From positions 1,610,501 through 1,674,500 of the forward strand of contig NZ_JAVTTP010000001.1 of the NCBI RefSeq assembly GCF_032248455.1: a DNA stretch of 64,000 nt, given 5' to 3'. Below are positions 19,636 to 28,287 of the stretch, in pieces (position 1 is the stretch's first letter; every line of letters begins with the position of its first letter). The stretch is from Pricia mediterranea. GTDB taxonomy: Bacteria > Bacteroidota > Bacteroidia > Flavobacteriales > Flavobacteriaceae. A program made the position numbers and the translations under genes. The notes beneath the pieces were generated by a model, which searched no databases, was not told the origin of the DNA, and was given only the letters and a program-made list of their open reading frames with translations.

Positions 19636-21150
19636 CTAATAACCGGGATTCTGCTCCAAGTTGGGGTTCAGCAGGATATCTCTGTCGGGTATGGGCCACA
19701 AATAATCCTTGGCGGGATTAAAATTCCGATTTTCTATCACATTACCATCTTGATCCAGACCATCTTGATTCATGACATCCTCCGCCGTTCGCCATCTAAT
19801 TATATCCTGATAGTATAGTCCTTCTCCCGCAAACTCGATTCTTCTTTCCAATCGGACCACTTTGCGAAATTCTTCCTTATCCAGACCTGGCGATACATCT
19901 GGCATATCTACCGACTCCCTACTTCTGACTTGGTTGATGGCGTCATAGGCCCTAGTCGTAGGGCCGTTAAGTTCGTTCTCGGCCTCGGCTATGGTCAACA
20001 AAATTTCAGCATACCTGAACAATATCGGATTTATTTCGGATTGACCCGGCTTAGGGGTCGAGCTTACTACGTCATCCAACAAATACGTGTATTTTTTAAA
20101 CGCATATCCGGTGAGGTCGGCAAAAAGCTCATCACCCGTTACTAACTCTCCATTTAGCATTGAACCAATAGTTATCAAAGTTTGGGACAATCTCGGGTCT
20201 CTATTAGCGAAAGGGTTTTCCGGGTCATAGAGGTTGGAGTCGAATATAGTTTGCCCATCGGCAACTAGATAGGCATCTACCAAATCCTTAAATACATTAC
20301 CTTGCTGAAACAGCTCATTATAACGGTTCGTTATTTCGGGAAATTGAAATTCGACATCGAAAATTACCTCGTTGTTTCTTTCGTTCTCCAAAAGGAACAG
20401 TCCACGGTAATCAGGAAAAAGACTGTATTCGTTCAAATCGACGACCGCTTGTGCGGCGGCAAGGGCTTCGGCCCATTTTTCATTGTAAAGGGCCGATCTT
20501 GCCCGTAGCGCTAAAGCGGCACCTTTGGTCGCTCTGCCAGAATCGGTATTGGAATAGAAAACCGGTAAATCTACAACGGCATCGTCCAGATCGGCGTTGA
20601 TGACTTCAAGTACTTCGGCCTTCGTGTTACGCGGCAGCTCGCCCTGTGTATTATTGTCGGGAGACTCCAATATTAACGGCACGCCCCCGTAATATTCGAT
20701 TAAGTTATGGTAGTATAGTGCCCTTAAAAATTTTGCCTCTGCCTTGTACCGTATTTTTAGCTCGTTGTCCATCGGAACTTGATCTATATTTGCCAAAAAC
20801 GTATTTGTTCTTCCTACACCCTCATATGCAGTTCTATAACGAGAATTGATTAGGGGAAGAGTGGGGTTGTTATCTCCGCGTGCAATCGACGACGCCCCAC
20901 TTCCATCATCGATTTCAAATGAATTGGGTGTAATATCCTCAAGTTTCAGTAGCCAGGAACCCTCACCCATATATGGCCCGACCAATGTCTCATAGCATCC
21001 TGTGAGAGCCGCTGTGGCTTTGTCTTCAGAGGTCCAGAAAGTCTCAACGCTACTTTGGTCCGCTGGCTCTTTGTGCAATAGGTCCTTGGAGCAGCCTACG
21101 GAAAAAATAATACCGGAGGTTGCTATGAAGGTATATATAATTCTTTTCAT
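19636..21150 (-). CDS. susD: SusD/RagB family glycan-binding lipoprotein
   Basis: A 504-residue SusD-like protein counted from the ATG at 21150; an upstream start at 21228 would overlap susC and spoil the signal peptide. The lipobox is IFSVGC. KFLRALYYHNLIEYYGGVPL is the family's signature region, and the C-terminal RagB part shows RSRESVDMP, VVRLERRIEFAGEG, YLWPIPDRD and the closing LEQNPGY. It lies 10 bases behind susC and forms a surface transport pair with it. Binding specificity cannot be read from sequence. Confidence 0.93.
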   Translation of the reverse strand: MKRIIYTFIATSGIIFSVGCSKDLLHKEPADQSSVETFWTSEDKATAALTGCYETLVGPYMGEGSWLLKLEDITPNSFEIDDGSGASSIARGDNNPTLPLINSRYRTAYEGVGRTNTFLANIDQVPMDNELKIRYKAEAKFLRALYYHNLIEYYGGVPLILESPDNNTQGELPRNTKAEVLEVINADLDDAVVDLPVFYSNTDSGRATKGAALALRARSALYNEKWAEALAAAQAVVDLNEYSLFPDYRGLFLLENERNNEVIFDVEFQFPEITNRYNELFQQGNVFKDLVDAYLVADGQTIFDSNLYDPENPFANRDPRLSQTLITIGSMLNGELVTGDELFADLTGYAFKKYTYLLDDVVSSTPKPGQSEINPILFRYAEILLTIAEAENELNGPTTRAYDAINQVRSRESVDMPDVSPGLDKEEFRKVVRLERRIEFAGEGLYYQDIIRWRTAEDVMNQDGLDQDGNVIENRNFNPAKDYLWPIPDRDILLNPNLEQNPGY

Positions 21151-21160
21151 GGTATTTAAT

Positions 21161-24100
21161 TTAAAATGATACATTAAGACCAAAGGTGTATATCTTGGTA
21201 GACGGATAGTCGAAAAAATTATTACCAATCAAATCCGTTTCTGGATCGAAATTTTCCAATGGTGTAAACGTTATTAAGTTCTGAGCATTGCAGAATATGG
21301 ATAGTTTGGCCATACCCAATTTTTCGAGTATTTCGGGTTTAAATTCGTAGGTCAGTTGAATGTTTTTTAAGCGGAGATATGAGGCATCAAGCAGCCAAAA
21401 ATCGCTGGGCCTGAACAAGGTGGCCTGAGTATCTTGGTATCTGGTCAAAATGGGAAAGCTTGCATCTCGATTTTCCGGTGTCCATGAATCGTTTGCCCAT
21501 CCTGTCGGTAAAGACGTACCGAACCAAAAAGGAACTCCTGAAACGTGCTTGTTGTAAGTCTGGACCTCTTCCACCCCCTGCCAAAAGGTGCTCAGGGACC
21601 AATTTTTATAGGAAAAATTCATATTAAAGGAATAGGTGTACTTAGGTATCGTATTGCCCTCGGCCTTCCTATCGTTAAGGTCAATTATACCATTGTTGTC
21701 CAAATCCTTGAACCGTATATAGCCGGGCCGCGTGTCGGACCCTTGAAAGGCATGGGTATCGATTTCTTCTTGTGATTGAAAGAAGCCATCCGATTGATAC
21801 AGCAAAAATTGGTTGATCGGCTTACCTTCTTGGGTGATATTGAAAGGCCCTCTTCCATCAGAAGAAAAGTCCTCCAAAATAATTTCCCCATCTAGGTCTA
21901 CAACCTTGTTAGTAATTTTGGTCATACTTCCGGATACATCATAACTAAAATCTCCAATAGAATTTCGATACCCTAAGGCTACCTCAATACCATTATTCTC
22001 TATCGTTCCTATATTCCTGATCGGCCCGCCAAGTGCACCGACCTGTGAGGGGATACCTACCGGCCTTAGAACATCTTTGGTAGTTTTTTGAAAATATTCT
22101 AAACTCGTGGTAAGCTTGCTACCCAAAAAAGTAGCGTCGATACCGACATTCGAAATTGTAGTGGTCTCCCAGGTAATCTCATCATCGTTATCCACAAGAA
22201 CTGCAGTACCAGGGTTTATGGTATTTCCAAAAATATAATCCTGTCCAGGTGATACTAGGTCCAAATATCGGAACAGACCGATACGTTCATTGCCTAACTG
22301 ACCCCATGAACCCCTGATTTTCAGTTGGCCTAACCAATCGATATCCTTAAGGAATTCCTCTTCGTTCACTCGCCATCCTGCCGAAACCGAAGGAAAGAAC
22401 CCCCATTTGTTGCCCTCCGCGAAACGAGACGAGCCATCGTAACGGAAATTGGCCTCAAAAAGATACTTTTCGTTCCAGACGTAGTTTGCACGACCAAAAT
22501 AGGAAATCAAGCTTGATACCGTAGAGGTACCCGATACGGTGGGGTTTGTACTTCCGGCGTTTAATTCATAAAGATCGTTGCCAAGGTAGCCTTCATTGGC
22601 CGCCATAAAATAACTATTGCCAAAATTTTCGTAGCTGGTTCCCAATAAAATGGAAAGGTCGGTATCATCTGCAAACGACTTGTTCCATTTCAAGGTATTA
22701 AACACGGTCCAGTTCAAGGATTCGTCATCTCTTTGGTCGACACCCCTCTGTTGACCTGCAAATGTTACGTAAGGGTTTCCTCCTGCTTGAATTTCTGTCG
22801 GTTCCTTGGTTTTGGCATCGTACAAGGTAATTTGAGGAGTAAATATTTTTTGTCGCTCGTTCTCACTGGTCAAGGCAACATTAAGCTTATATTCAATATC
22901 GAAAGGAAGTTTTACCTCGGCAAATGTATTCAAAAACAATTTTAGGTTTTTAATGTCGGTATCGCCCTCCTCCGCAAGCGCCAAAGGATTACGAAACCTA
23001 CGGTGCCCAGGAATATCGAAAAAGTTCATCCCATAGTTTCCGTCCTCAAGTTTGGTAGGATGATAGGATTGTGCCTTAAAGGTCATTTCCATGGTTTCGG
23101 CTATGCCGACAACCGGCTCATTACGGTTTTTATAAGAGAAATTGAAAGTCCCTCCGACCGAAATACTCTCGTTCATTTCTGAATTAATCGTAAAATTGGC
23201 ATTGTATCGATTTGAATTGGTTCCCCTCAAGACCCCGTTTTGGTCAAGTACTCCCAAAGAAAGCGCAAAGCTGGTCTTTTCGCTGCCTCCGGTAAATCTC
23301 AGGTTGTGTTCCTGAATAATGGCTAGATTGAACATGATATCGTACCAATCATTATTTGGATAGGTGAAAGGGTCTGATTTCATGCCTGCCCTATACTCAT
23401 CGATCAATGACTGGGGAAATACCAATGCATCCTCGCTTGTACCGAAATTCAATTGTGCTTGCGAGTATAATTCAAACCAACGTATAGGATCCTTTACGAC
23501 CTTTGGCAACGAAATCACTTCTTGCACTCCGATCGAATTGCTATAGGTTATTTGCGAGTTTTCGGAACCTTGCTTAGTTGTTACCAATACCACCCCATTT
23601 GCCGCACGAGATCCATAAATTGCAGCAGAGGCTGCATCCTTAAGTACGGTTATACTCTCGATATCTTTCGGATTCAAATCGTTTATGGGGAATTCTATTC
23701 CATTTACCAAGACCAAGGGATTATTGTTGTTCAATGTCCCTACACCTCTTACTCTGATTGTTGCAGCGTCATTCCCAGGCTGTCCACCAACTTGGTTTAT
23801 GTACACTCCCTGGACTCCTTGAAGCGCCTGACTGGCGCTAGTTATTGGCCTATTTTGTAGGTCCTCACTTTGAACTGCGCTGACTGCTCCTGTAAGGTTT
23901 AACTTTTTTTGTGTTCCATATCCCACCACCACCACTTCGTCCAAACCTTCGGCGCTTTCCTCCAAGGAAACATTGATTGTACTCTGGTTACTAACATCCA
24001 CTTCCTTGGTCGAAAACCCTATATACGATACAACTAAGGTCGCGTTTTCATCAGCAACGTTCAATGAAAAGTTCCCGTCAAAGTCAGCAGTAACACCGTT

Positions 24101-24592
24101 TGTGGTTCCCTTCTCGACTATATTGGCGCCCGGTAAAGGCACGTCCTCTGAATCCGTAACGGTGCCGTTCACTGTCATTTGTAAAGGGGTCTTTATGGTA
24201 TTCGACCCGTTATCATCGATACTTGGCCCTTTTTTGTTGATGATGATCTGTCTTTCCATAATTTCGTACCCTAGGCCGAGGGGTCCCAGGACATCGGTCA
24301 ATATCGCTTCTGGCGTAGCATTGCTGGCCTTTACGCTAACATTTTTAGTGTTCGCTATAACCTCATCTTTATAGATGATGACATAATCGCTTTTCTCCTG
24401 TACTTCCTTGAAAAAAGTTGTTATGGGAACATCCTTAAGGTCGATATCGATATTTTGGGCATTTGTAGTATGGGCGAAAACGCTGGTCAAACCAATGCAC
24501 AGAAGTAAGATGGATACTCGCATGCCAATCAGAAAAATATTGTTCGTTCGACCTAGAAATGGAGATAGAAGGTAGTTTACCTTTTTATTCAT
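21161..24592 (-). CDS. susC: SusC family transporter with STN signalling domain
   Basis: A 1143-residue TonB-dependent transporter from the ATG at 24592; a longer frame to 24676 would run through a hairpin and has no better start. Order: signal peptide (AHTTNAQ); STN domain at about 45-115 (IDLKDVPITTFF, VIIYKDEVIANT, PLGLGYEI); carboxypeptidase-D-like domain; plug with IRVRGVGTL and DAASAAIYGSRAA; barrel ending GLNVSF. The STN domain contacts a FecR anti-sigma factor in the periplasm, and such a gene lies directly upstream. Glycan uptake by this protein therefore should switch on the locus. SusD follows by 10 bases. Confidence 0.95.
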   Translation of the reverse strand: MNKKVNYLLSPFLGRTNNIFLIGMRVSILLLCIGLTSVFAHTTNAQNIDIDLKDVPITTFFKEVQEKSDYVIIYKDEVIANTKNVSVKASNATPEAILTDVLGPLGLGYEIMERQIIINKKGPSIDDNGSNTIKTPLQMTVNGTVTDSEDVPLPGANIVEKGTTNGVTADFDGNFSLNVADENATLVVSYIGFSTKEVDVSNQSTINVSLEESAEGLDEVVVVGYGTQKKLNLTGAVSAVQSEDLQNRPITSASQALQGVQGVYINQVGGQPGNDAATIRVRGVGTLNNNNPLVLVNGIEFPINDLNPKDIESITVLKDAASAAIYGSRAANGVVLVTTKQGSENSQITYSNSIGVQEVISLPKVVKDPIRWFELYSQAQLNFGTSEDALVFPQSLIDEYRAGMKSDPFTYPNNDWYDIMFNLAIIQEHNLRFTGGSEKTSFALSLGVLDQNGVLRGTNSNRYNANFTINSEMNESISVGGTFNFSYKNRNEPVVGIAETMEMTFKAQSYHPTKLEDGNYGMNFFDIPGHRRFRNPLALAEEGDTDIKNLKLFLNTFAEVKLPFDIEYKLNVALTSENERQKIFTPQITLYDAKTKEPTEIQAGGNPYVTFAGQQRGVDQRDDESLNWTVFNTLKWNKSFADDTDLSILLGTSYENFGNSYFMAANEGYLGNDLYELNAGSTNPTVSGTSTVSSLISYFGRANYVWNEKYLFEANFRYDGSSRFAEGNKWGFFPSVSAGWRVNEEEFLKDIDWLGQLKIRGSWGQLGNERIGLFRYLDLVSPGQDYIFGNTINPGTAVLVDNDDEITWETTTISNVGIDATFLGSKLTTSLEYFQKTTKDVLRPVGIPSQVGALGGPIRNIGTIENNGIEVALGYRNSIGDFSYDVSGSMTKITNKVVDLDGEIILEDFSSDGRGPFNITQEGKPINQFLLYQSDGFFQSQEEIDTHAFQGSDTRPGYIRFKDLDNNGIIDLNDRKAEGNTIPKYTYSFNMNFSYKNWSLSTFWQGVEEVQTYNKHVSGVPFWFGTSLPTGWANDSWTPENRDASFPILTRYQDTQATLFRPSDFWLLDASYLRLKNIQLTYEFKPEILEKLGMAKLSIFCNAQNLITFTPLENFDPETDLIGNNFFDYPSTKIYTFGLNVSF

Positions 24593-24634
24593 AATTTTGT
24601 TTTTTAATATTACGTGAGCGTAATGTTGGAACCG

Positions 24635-24667
24635 CCGGAGGATGTTGGAGCATCTTCCGGTTTTTTT
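24635..24667 (+). terminator. Hairpin with T run on the strand opposite to the operon
   Basis: CCGGAGGATG pairs with CATCTTCCGG across a 6-base loop and is followed by seven T on the plus strand. It lies between fecR and the susC start, so it is antisense to the operon. It looks like a factor-independent terminator for a plus-strand transcript; the same hairpin would also form in the susC leader RNA. Confidence 0.5.
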
Positions 24668-24683
24668 ATACCTCATTTATTCG

Positions 24684-25739
24684 TCATGGGCGTTCTCTAT
24701 TGGGTTTGTTGATATTTATTCTATTATCTTTTTTCTCAATTTCAAAATTGGAAGTCCTTTTCATAATTTCCATGACAGTATCCAAGTCGTTATCGATATC
24801 CAAGTTACCGGAAAACGTCTGCCGTGCCAAGGTGTCATCCGTAATGGTGATGGAAACTCCGTAATGTCTGGATATCTTTTTCATGATATAGCGTAGGTCG
24901 TCGTTCTGAAAAATGAACTCCCCGTCCCTCCAAGAGAAATAGGGAGCGATATCCGTTTTTTTTGCATTTATTTTCTGCTTCTTTTTATTGTAGGACGCCA
25001 AGGTGCCGGGAACTATGGTAATGGATTTATCGCTGTCGAAAAATCGGCTCTCATCGGTGTATCCAATCTCAACGCTACCGCTCTGTAGTGCCGTGCTGAC
25101 GTAATCATCGTCCCTATAGCTGGTCACATTGAAAACGGTTCCCAAAACCTTAATATCGTTTCCGCCTGCCAATACGTGAAAAGGGCTCTCGGTATTATGA
25201 GCGACCTCGAAAATGGCCTCCCCTTCCAGAGCGACCTCCCGTTTCCCTTTTGCAAAACGGCTCGGATAGGTCAGTTTCGAACCGGAATTGATCCAGACCT
25301 TGCTCCCGTCCGAAAGGGTAAGTTGGGATTTTGTACCTAAGGGAACAACAAGCGTGTTGTAGCTGGTTCTGCCAGGACGGTCGGTGGATTGATTTAGACT
25401 TCTTTCGTTATTGATCTTTATCGCGGTACCGTTACTGGAATATACCAGCTCCGGTTCTTTATCGGAAATACCTATCTCCTCTTGATCATTAAGTATTAAC
25501 CGGACCTCGCTACCGGAAGTATCAAGGTTGCTCGATGCCGCCGCCTTTTGAAGCAAATTCGATGGGGAAGTCGCCTGGTCAAAATAAGAGTAGGTAAATA
25601 TACCTATGATCAAAATAGCGGCAATCGATGAAATGTAGGATATCCTTATCACCCGCTTCCGGCTATCGTAACGATCAACGGATGCAAGGATCCTATCGTT
25701 CAACCGATTTTTTCTATCCTCGTCAAAAGTATCGCTCAA
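24684..25739 (-). CDS. fecR: FecR family anti-sigma factor
   Basis: A 351-residue inner-membrane regulator. A short cytoplasmic N-terminus (about 28 residues) precedes one membrane segment (YISSIAAILIIGIFTYSYF). Then come the periplasmic FecR domain (PLGTKSQLTLSDGSKVWINSG, SRFAKGKREVALEGEAIFEV, VLGTVFNVTSYRDDDY) and a C-terminal DUF4974-like part (DLRYIMKKISRHYGV). It should hold the sigma factor encoded upstream until the STN domain of SusC signals. The only usable start is a TTG at 25739, since a stop lies eight codons upstream. The cytoplasmic sigma-binding part is much shorter than in usual FecR proteins. Confidence 0.88.
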   Translation of the reverse strand: MSDTFDEDRKNRLNDRILASVDRYDSRKRVIRISYISSIAAILIIGIFTYSYFDQATSPSNLLQKAAASSNLDTSGSEVRLILNDQEEIGISDKEPELVYSSNGTAIKINNERSLNQSTDRPGRTSYNTLVVPLGTKSQLTLSDGSKVWINSGSKLTYPSRFAKGKREVALEGEAIFEVAHNTESPFHVLAGGNDIKVLGTVFNVTSYRDDDYVSTALQSGSVEIGYTDESRFFDSDKSITIVPGTLASYNKKKQKINAKKTDIAPYFSWRDGEFIFQNDDLRYIMKKISRHYGVSITITDDTLARQTFSGNLDIDNDLDTVMEIMKRTSNFEIEKKDNRININKPNRERP

Positions 25740-25814
25740 AATAAGGGTTTTATTCAGCTTCTAGATAAGAATCGATTGAGGAAAAATTGCAATCGAAAAA
25801 CATCTGTTGCCGGA

Positions 25815-25843
25815 CCATTCTACTATATAGTATGGTAGAATGG
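25815..25843. promoter_or_regulatory. Inverted repeat between sigma factor and anti-sigma genes
   Basis: A perfect 9-base stem (CCATTCTAC / GTAGAATGG) around an 11-base AT loop, in the 173-base gap between the sigma factor and FecR genes. The stem sequence plus loop contains the palindrome TACTATATAGTA. It could be an operator, a transcript-processing hairpin, or a weak plus-strand terminator (CTTTTTA follows on that strand). Confidence 0.35.
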
Positions 25844-25912
25844 CTTTTTATAGACAAAAAAAATCGATTATTTTACTTTTGTGAAGCAATATGAGGTTGA
25901 AGATGGGCGCAA

Positions 25913-26470
25913 TCAGGACAGGTTCCTCCTCATGTTTTGCATAGACCTGTATATCAGGGTGCGTGCAGTGCCTATTGATACACCAAGGTCCAAGGCCATT
26001 TTTTCATAGGTGCTATTTTGGTAGAACCGCATGAGAACCCCTCTTTTTTGTTTCGGGGTCAGCTTGTCGATAGCATTCGATAGAAGAAAGCCTAATTCTT
26101 CTTTTTCCTCATTAGCCATTATTTCGGTTTCTTTCGAAAGCTCTTGGTTTCGAAATATTTTACCGTTCGGGTCTTCCTCGGAGGAGATAACTAATGGTCT
26201 ATTTTTAGATAGTGCTGCTATTTTCCTCTTCAGTATTGTAAACAGATAATTTTTAACGTTCCGGGCAACGGGAAGTTTTTTTCTACGGATATAAAGTTCG
26301 AGGAACAGATCGTGAATGGCGTCTTCAACAAGGCCGCTGTCAGAAGAGCATGACTTTCCGAACTGGTAGAGAACATCGGCGTACATTCCATAAAGGTCGC
26401 TCAGAGCTTTTTTATTTCCCTTTTGGATTTTGGTCCATAATTTCGACACCTTGGCACAATTGGAATCCAT
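25913..26470 (-). CDS. ECF sigma factor, FecI-like
   Basis: A 185-residue RNA polymerase sigma factor of the extracytoplasmic type. Region 2 is at about 22-90 (LYGMYADVLYQFG, VEDAIHDLFLELYIRR) and region 4 at about 128-182 (IDKLTPKQKRGVLMRFYQNS, YEKMALDLGVSIGTARTLI), the latter with the HTH. It has no further domain. Paired with FecR and the STN-bearing SusC just downstream, it forms a surface-to-nucleus-of-control signalling line that should turn on the glycan genes when substrate is bound. It is the first gene of the minus-strand locus. Confidence 0.92.
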   Translation of the reverse strand: MDSNCAKVSKLWTKIQKGNKKALSDLYGMYADVLYQFGKSCSSDSGLVEDAIHDLFLELYIRRKKLPVARNVKNYLFTILKRKIAALSKNRPLVISSEEDPNGKIFRNQELSKETEIMANEEKEELGFLLSNAIDKLTPKQKRGVLMRFYQNSTYEKMALDLGVSIGTARTLIYRSMQNMRRNLS

Positions 26471-26898
26471 AAATGTTCTTTAATAATGAATCTCTCTAAT
26501 TTCGAAAAACTACATAGGTATTCGCTATAGTTTTAAGCAATTATTAACTAATATTATGGAATAATAAAATAAAAACAAAACTGAAGTTAAAGATTCTTAA
26601 TTTCTAATTGCCATCCTGCGGTATATTTCCAGTGCAATATTAAGGGTACAAAGTCAATGATAGGTGTATTTTGAAAGTCGTTTTTTGAGGCATTGAACGA
26701 CCTTTCGAGATGTAGAGGCACAATAAAATCCAACAGCAAAAATCAAAGTACAAAGGTATATCCGTGTTGTTTCACTGTCTGTCCGAATCAGTTTGAAAAA
26801 TAACATAACTTCATTTAACTCTACTCCAAACATCCAATAAAAATTGGAATAAATCCGTAACCAGTGTCTTAAGAAGTATCGCCAAAGTCTTCGCAATC
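26471..26898. other. AT-rich upstream region of the glycan locus
   Basis: About 430 bases between the amidase stop and the sigma factor start, both on the minus strand. It should contain the promoter for the sigma factor gene. No consensus -7 box was found. One 82-codon frame here starts with TTG and is rejected. Confidence 0.4.
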
Positions 26899-27531
26899 TC
26901 AATCATATCCCAAATATTTAAACATAGTCTCTAAAATCGAAAGCGCGTATGCCGAGATGCTGGACTCCTTACCGATATGCCCGGCTTCAGCTTCGTTTGA
27001 CAAAAATCCCAATTCCAGCAAGACGCTAGCCTCGCATCCGCTTTCCCGAAGCACATGAAAGTTTCCGACCATTGATCCCCGATTTTTAAGACCTAATTTC
27101 TTGCTTAAACCTTCTACGAACAGGCCGCCCAGCTTTGCGGACGGTTCATTACTATTTTTAATGTAGACCTCAAAACCCTGCACATCCTTGCTGTCGGCGT
27201 AGTTAAAATGTATGGATACTAAGACCGAGGCTTTTAGGGCGTTGGCAAGTTTCGCCCTATCCTTCAAGGATACCAGCGTATCGATATAGCGGGTGCTGTA
27301 GATTTTCAAACGATCTCGGTACAACTCCCTGTTCAGACGAAGTATTTCCGCAGCGATTTTCAGGACCACTTCCTTTTCCTTGCGACCGTTTATTCCGACG
27401 GTACCCGAATCCATACCTCCATGGCCCGGGTCGATAACGATAATTGGCCCGGCGCCGTCGTCCTGCCCGGATACACAGTAAGCTCCAAATGCAAAAACGC
27501 ATAAGAAAAAATATAGATAGGACCTTTTCAT
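26899..27531 (-). CDS. N-acetylmuramoyl-L-alanine amidase (Amidase_3)
   Basis: A 210-residue zinc amidase from the ATG at 27531; ten extra codons upstream would break the signal peptide. The signal runs to about CVSG. The catalytic domain has IVIDPGHGGMDSG (first zinc His), a metal Glu in the KEKEVVL strand, SVLVSIHFNYAD (second His) and LLELGFLSNEAEA (catalytic Glu). It cuts the stem peptide from peptidoglycan in the periplasm. It lies upstream of and divergent from the transfer operon, so the likely job is to open the wall for the conjugation apparatus; a housekeeping role is less likely given the place. Confidence 0.9.
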   Translation of the reverse strand: MKRSYLYFFLCVFAFGAYCVSGQDDGAGPIIVIDPGHGGMDSGTVGINGRKEKEVVLKIAAEILRLNRELYRDRLKIYSTRYIDTLVSLKDRAKLANALKASVLVSIHFNYADSKDVQGFEVYIKNSNEPSAKLGGLFVEGLSKKLGLKNRGSMVGNFHVLRESGCEASVLLELGFLSNEAEAGHIGKESSISAYALSILETMFKYLGYD

Positions 27532-27718
27532 CGATTGAACTTTTAAGTGCGTGTTGCACAATTTTCATCGAATTCCGTCCAAAGCTTAGAATACTCGAAA
27601 TTTTAACGCCCGAGGGTGTTAATTTTTAGTCGATTCTCGTAGTTCCGTCCCTTCCTTTAGAAATTCCACAACGAATAATTCATCCACCGCCCGATTTGGG
27701 CATCAAAAACTAACAGTC

Positions 27719-28006
27719 ATGAAAAAACAGATCAGGATGCTTTTGTTGTTACTACTGGTAACCGCACCCACCTACGCCCAGATCGGCGGGATAGAGGATT
27801 CCGTCAACGAGATTTCCGATACGATACGGGTAATCTTTCCGATTATCCTTGGCGTCATCTTTCTGGTCGGGTTCCTTTTCAATGCGGGACATTTCTTCGG
27901 CGAGAACGCGGACCTCAAAAAAGGGATTACCCGCGTACTAGTATTCGTGCTCATCGCCGGGGCCGTCGTCGGTATTTTCACCTACCTGATAACCTTGGTC
28001 GTCTAA
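27719..28006 (+). CDS. traE: TraE-like (VirB2-like) conjugation protein
   Basis: A 95-residue membrane protein: signal-like N-terminus (ending TYAQ), a short polar part, then two hydrophobic segments (IFPIILGVIFLVGFLF; VLVFVLIAGAVVGIFTYL). This size and shape match the small TraE (DUF4134) proteins that open transfer operons in Bacteroidota elements and are thought to be pilin-like. It is the first gene of the forward tra operon, with its stop codon sharing one base with the next start (TAATG). The call rests on topology and position more than on any residue motif. Confidence 0.72.
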   Translation: MKKQIRMLLLLLLVTAPTYAQIGGIEDSVNEISDTIRVIFPIILGVIFLVGFLFNAGHFFGENADLKKGITRVLVFVLIAGAVVGIFTYLITLVV

Positions 28007-28287
28007 TGAAAGGATATAAAGTATATCGAAATATTCGCAGACGGGCATTGATTTTCGGGCTTCCCGTTTCATTGTTCGCCCTGCAGATGATGGGTGTGAT
28101 CGGGTCGCTGCTGGTCATCATATTTTCCTTCAGCCTCATGTTGCTCATCGGGGCGGTGACGGTCAATCTTATGATGTACTTCGTCCTTCTAAAACTGACG
28201 CACCGTCCGCATCTTTTGCATTTTACCAAAATTTTCCCTTCGGCCATTTCCAACAAAAAAACAAGTACCCTACACTATGAGGATTGA
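28006..28287 (+). CDS. traF: TraF-like (VirB3-like) conjugation protein
   Basis: A 93-residue protein with two membrane segments (LIFGLPVSLFALQMMGV; LLVIIFSFSLMLLIGAVTV) after a basic start, as in the TraF (DUF4133) family, the VirB3 counterpart that helps the ATPase TraG dock at the inner membrane. It overlaps traE by 1 base and traG by 11 bases. No catalytic residues are expected. Identity is based on size, topology and its place just before traG. Confidence 0.7.
   Translation: MKGYKVYRNIRRRALIFGLPVSLFALQMMGVIGSLLVIIFSFSLMLLIGAVTVNLMMYFVLLKLTHRPHLLHFTKIFPSAISNKKTSTLHYED

Noticed and set aside
26654..26902. 82-codon minus-strand frame just behind the amidase gene
   Set aside because: It begins with a TTG, shows no recognisable pattern and its 4-base overlap with the amidase stop is likely chance.
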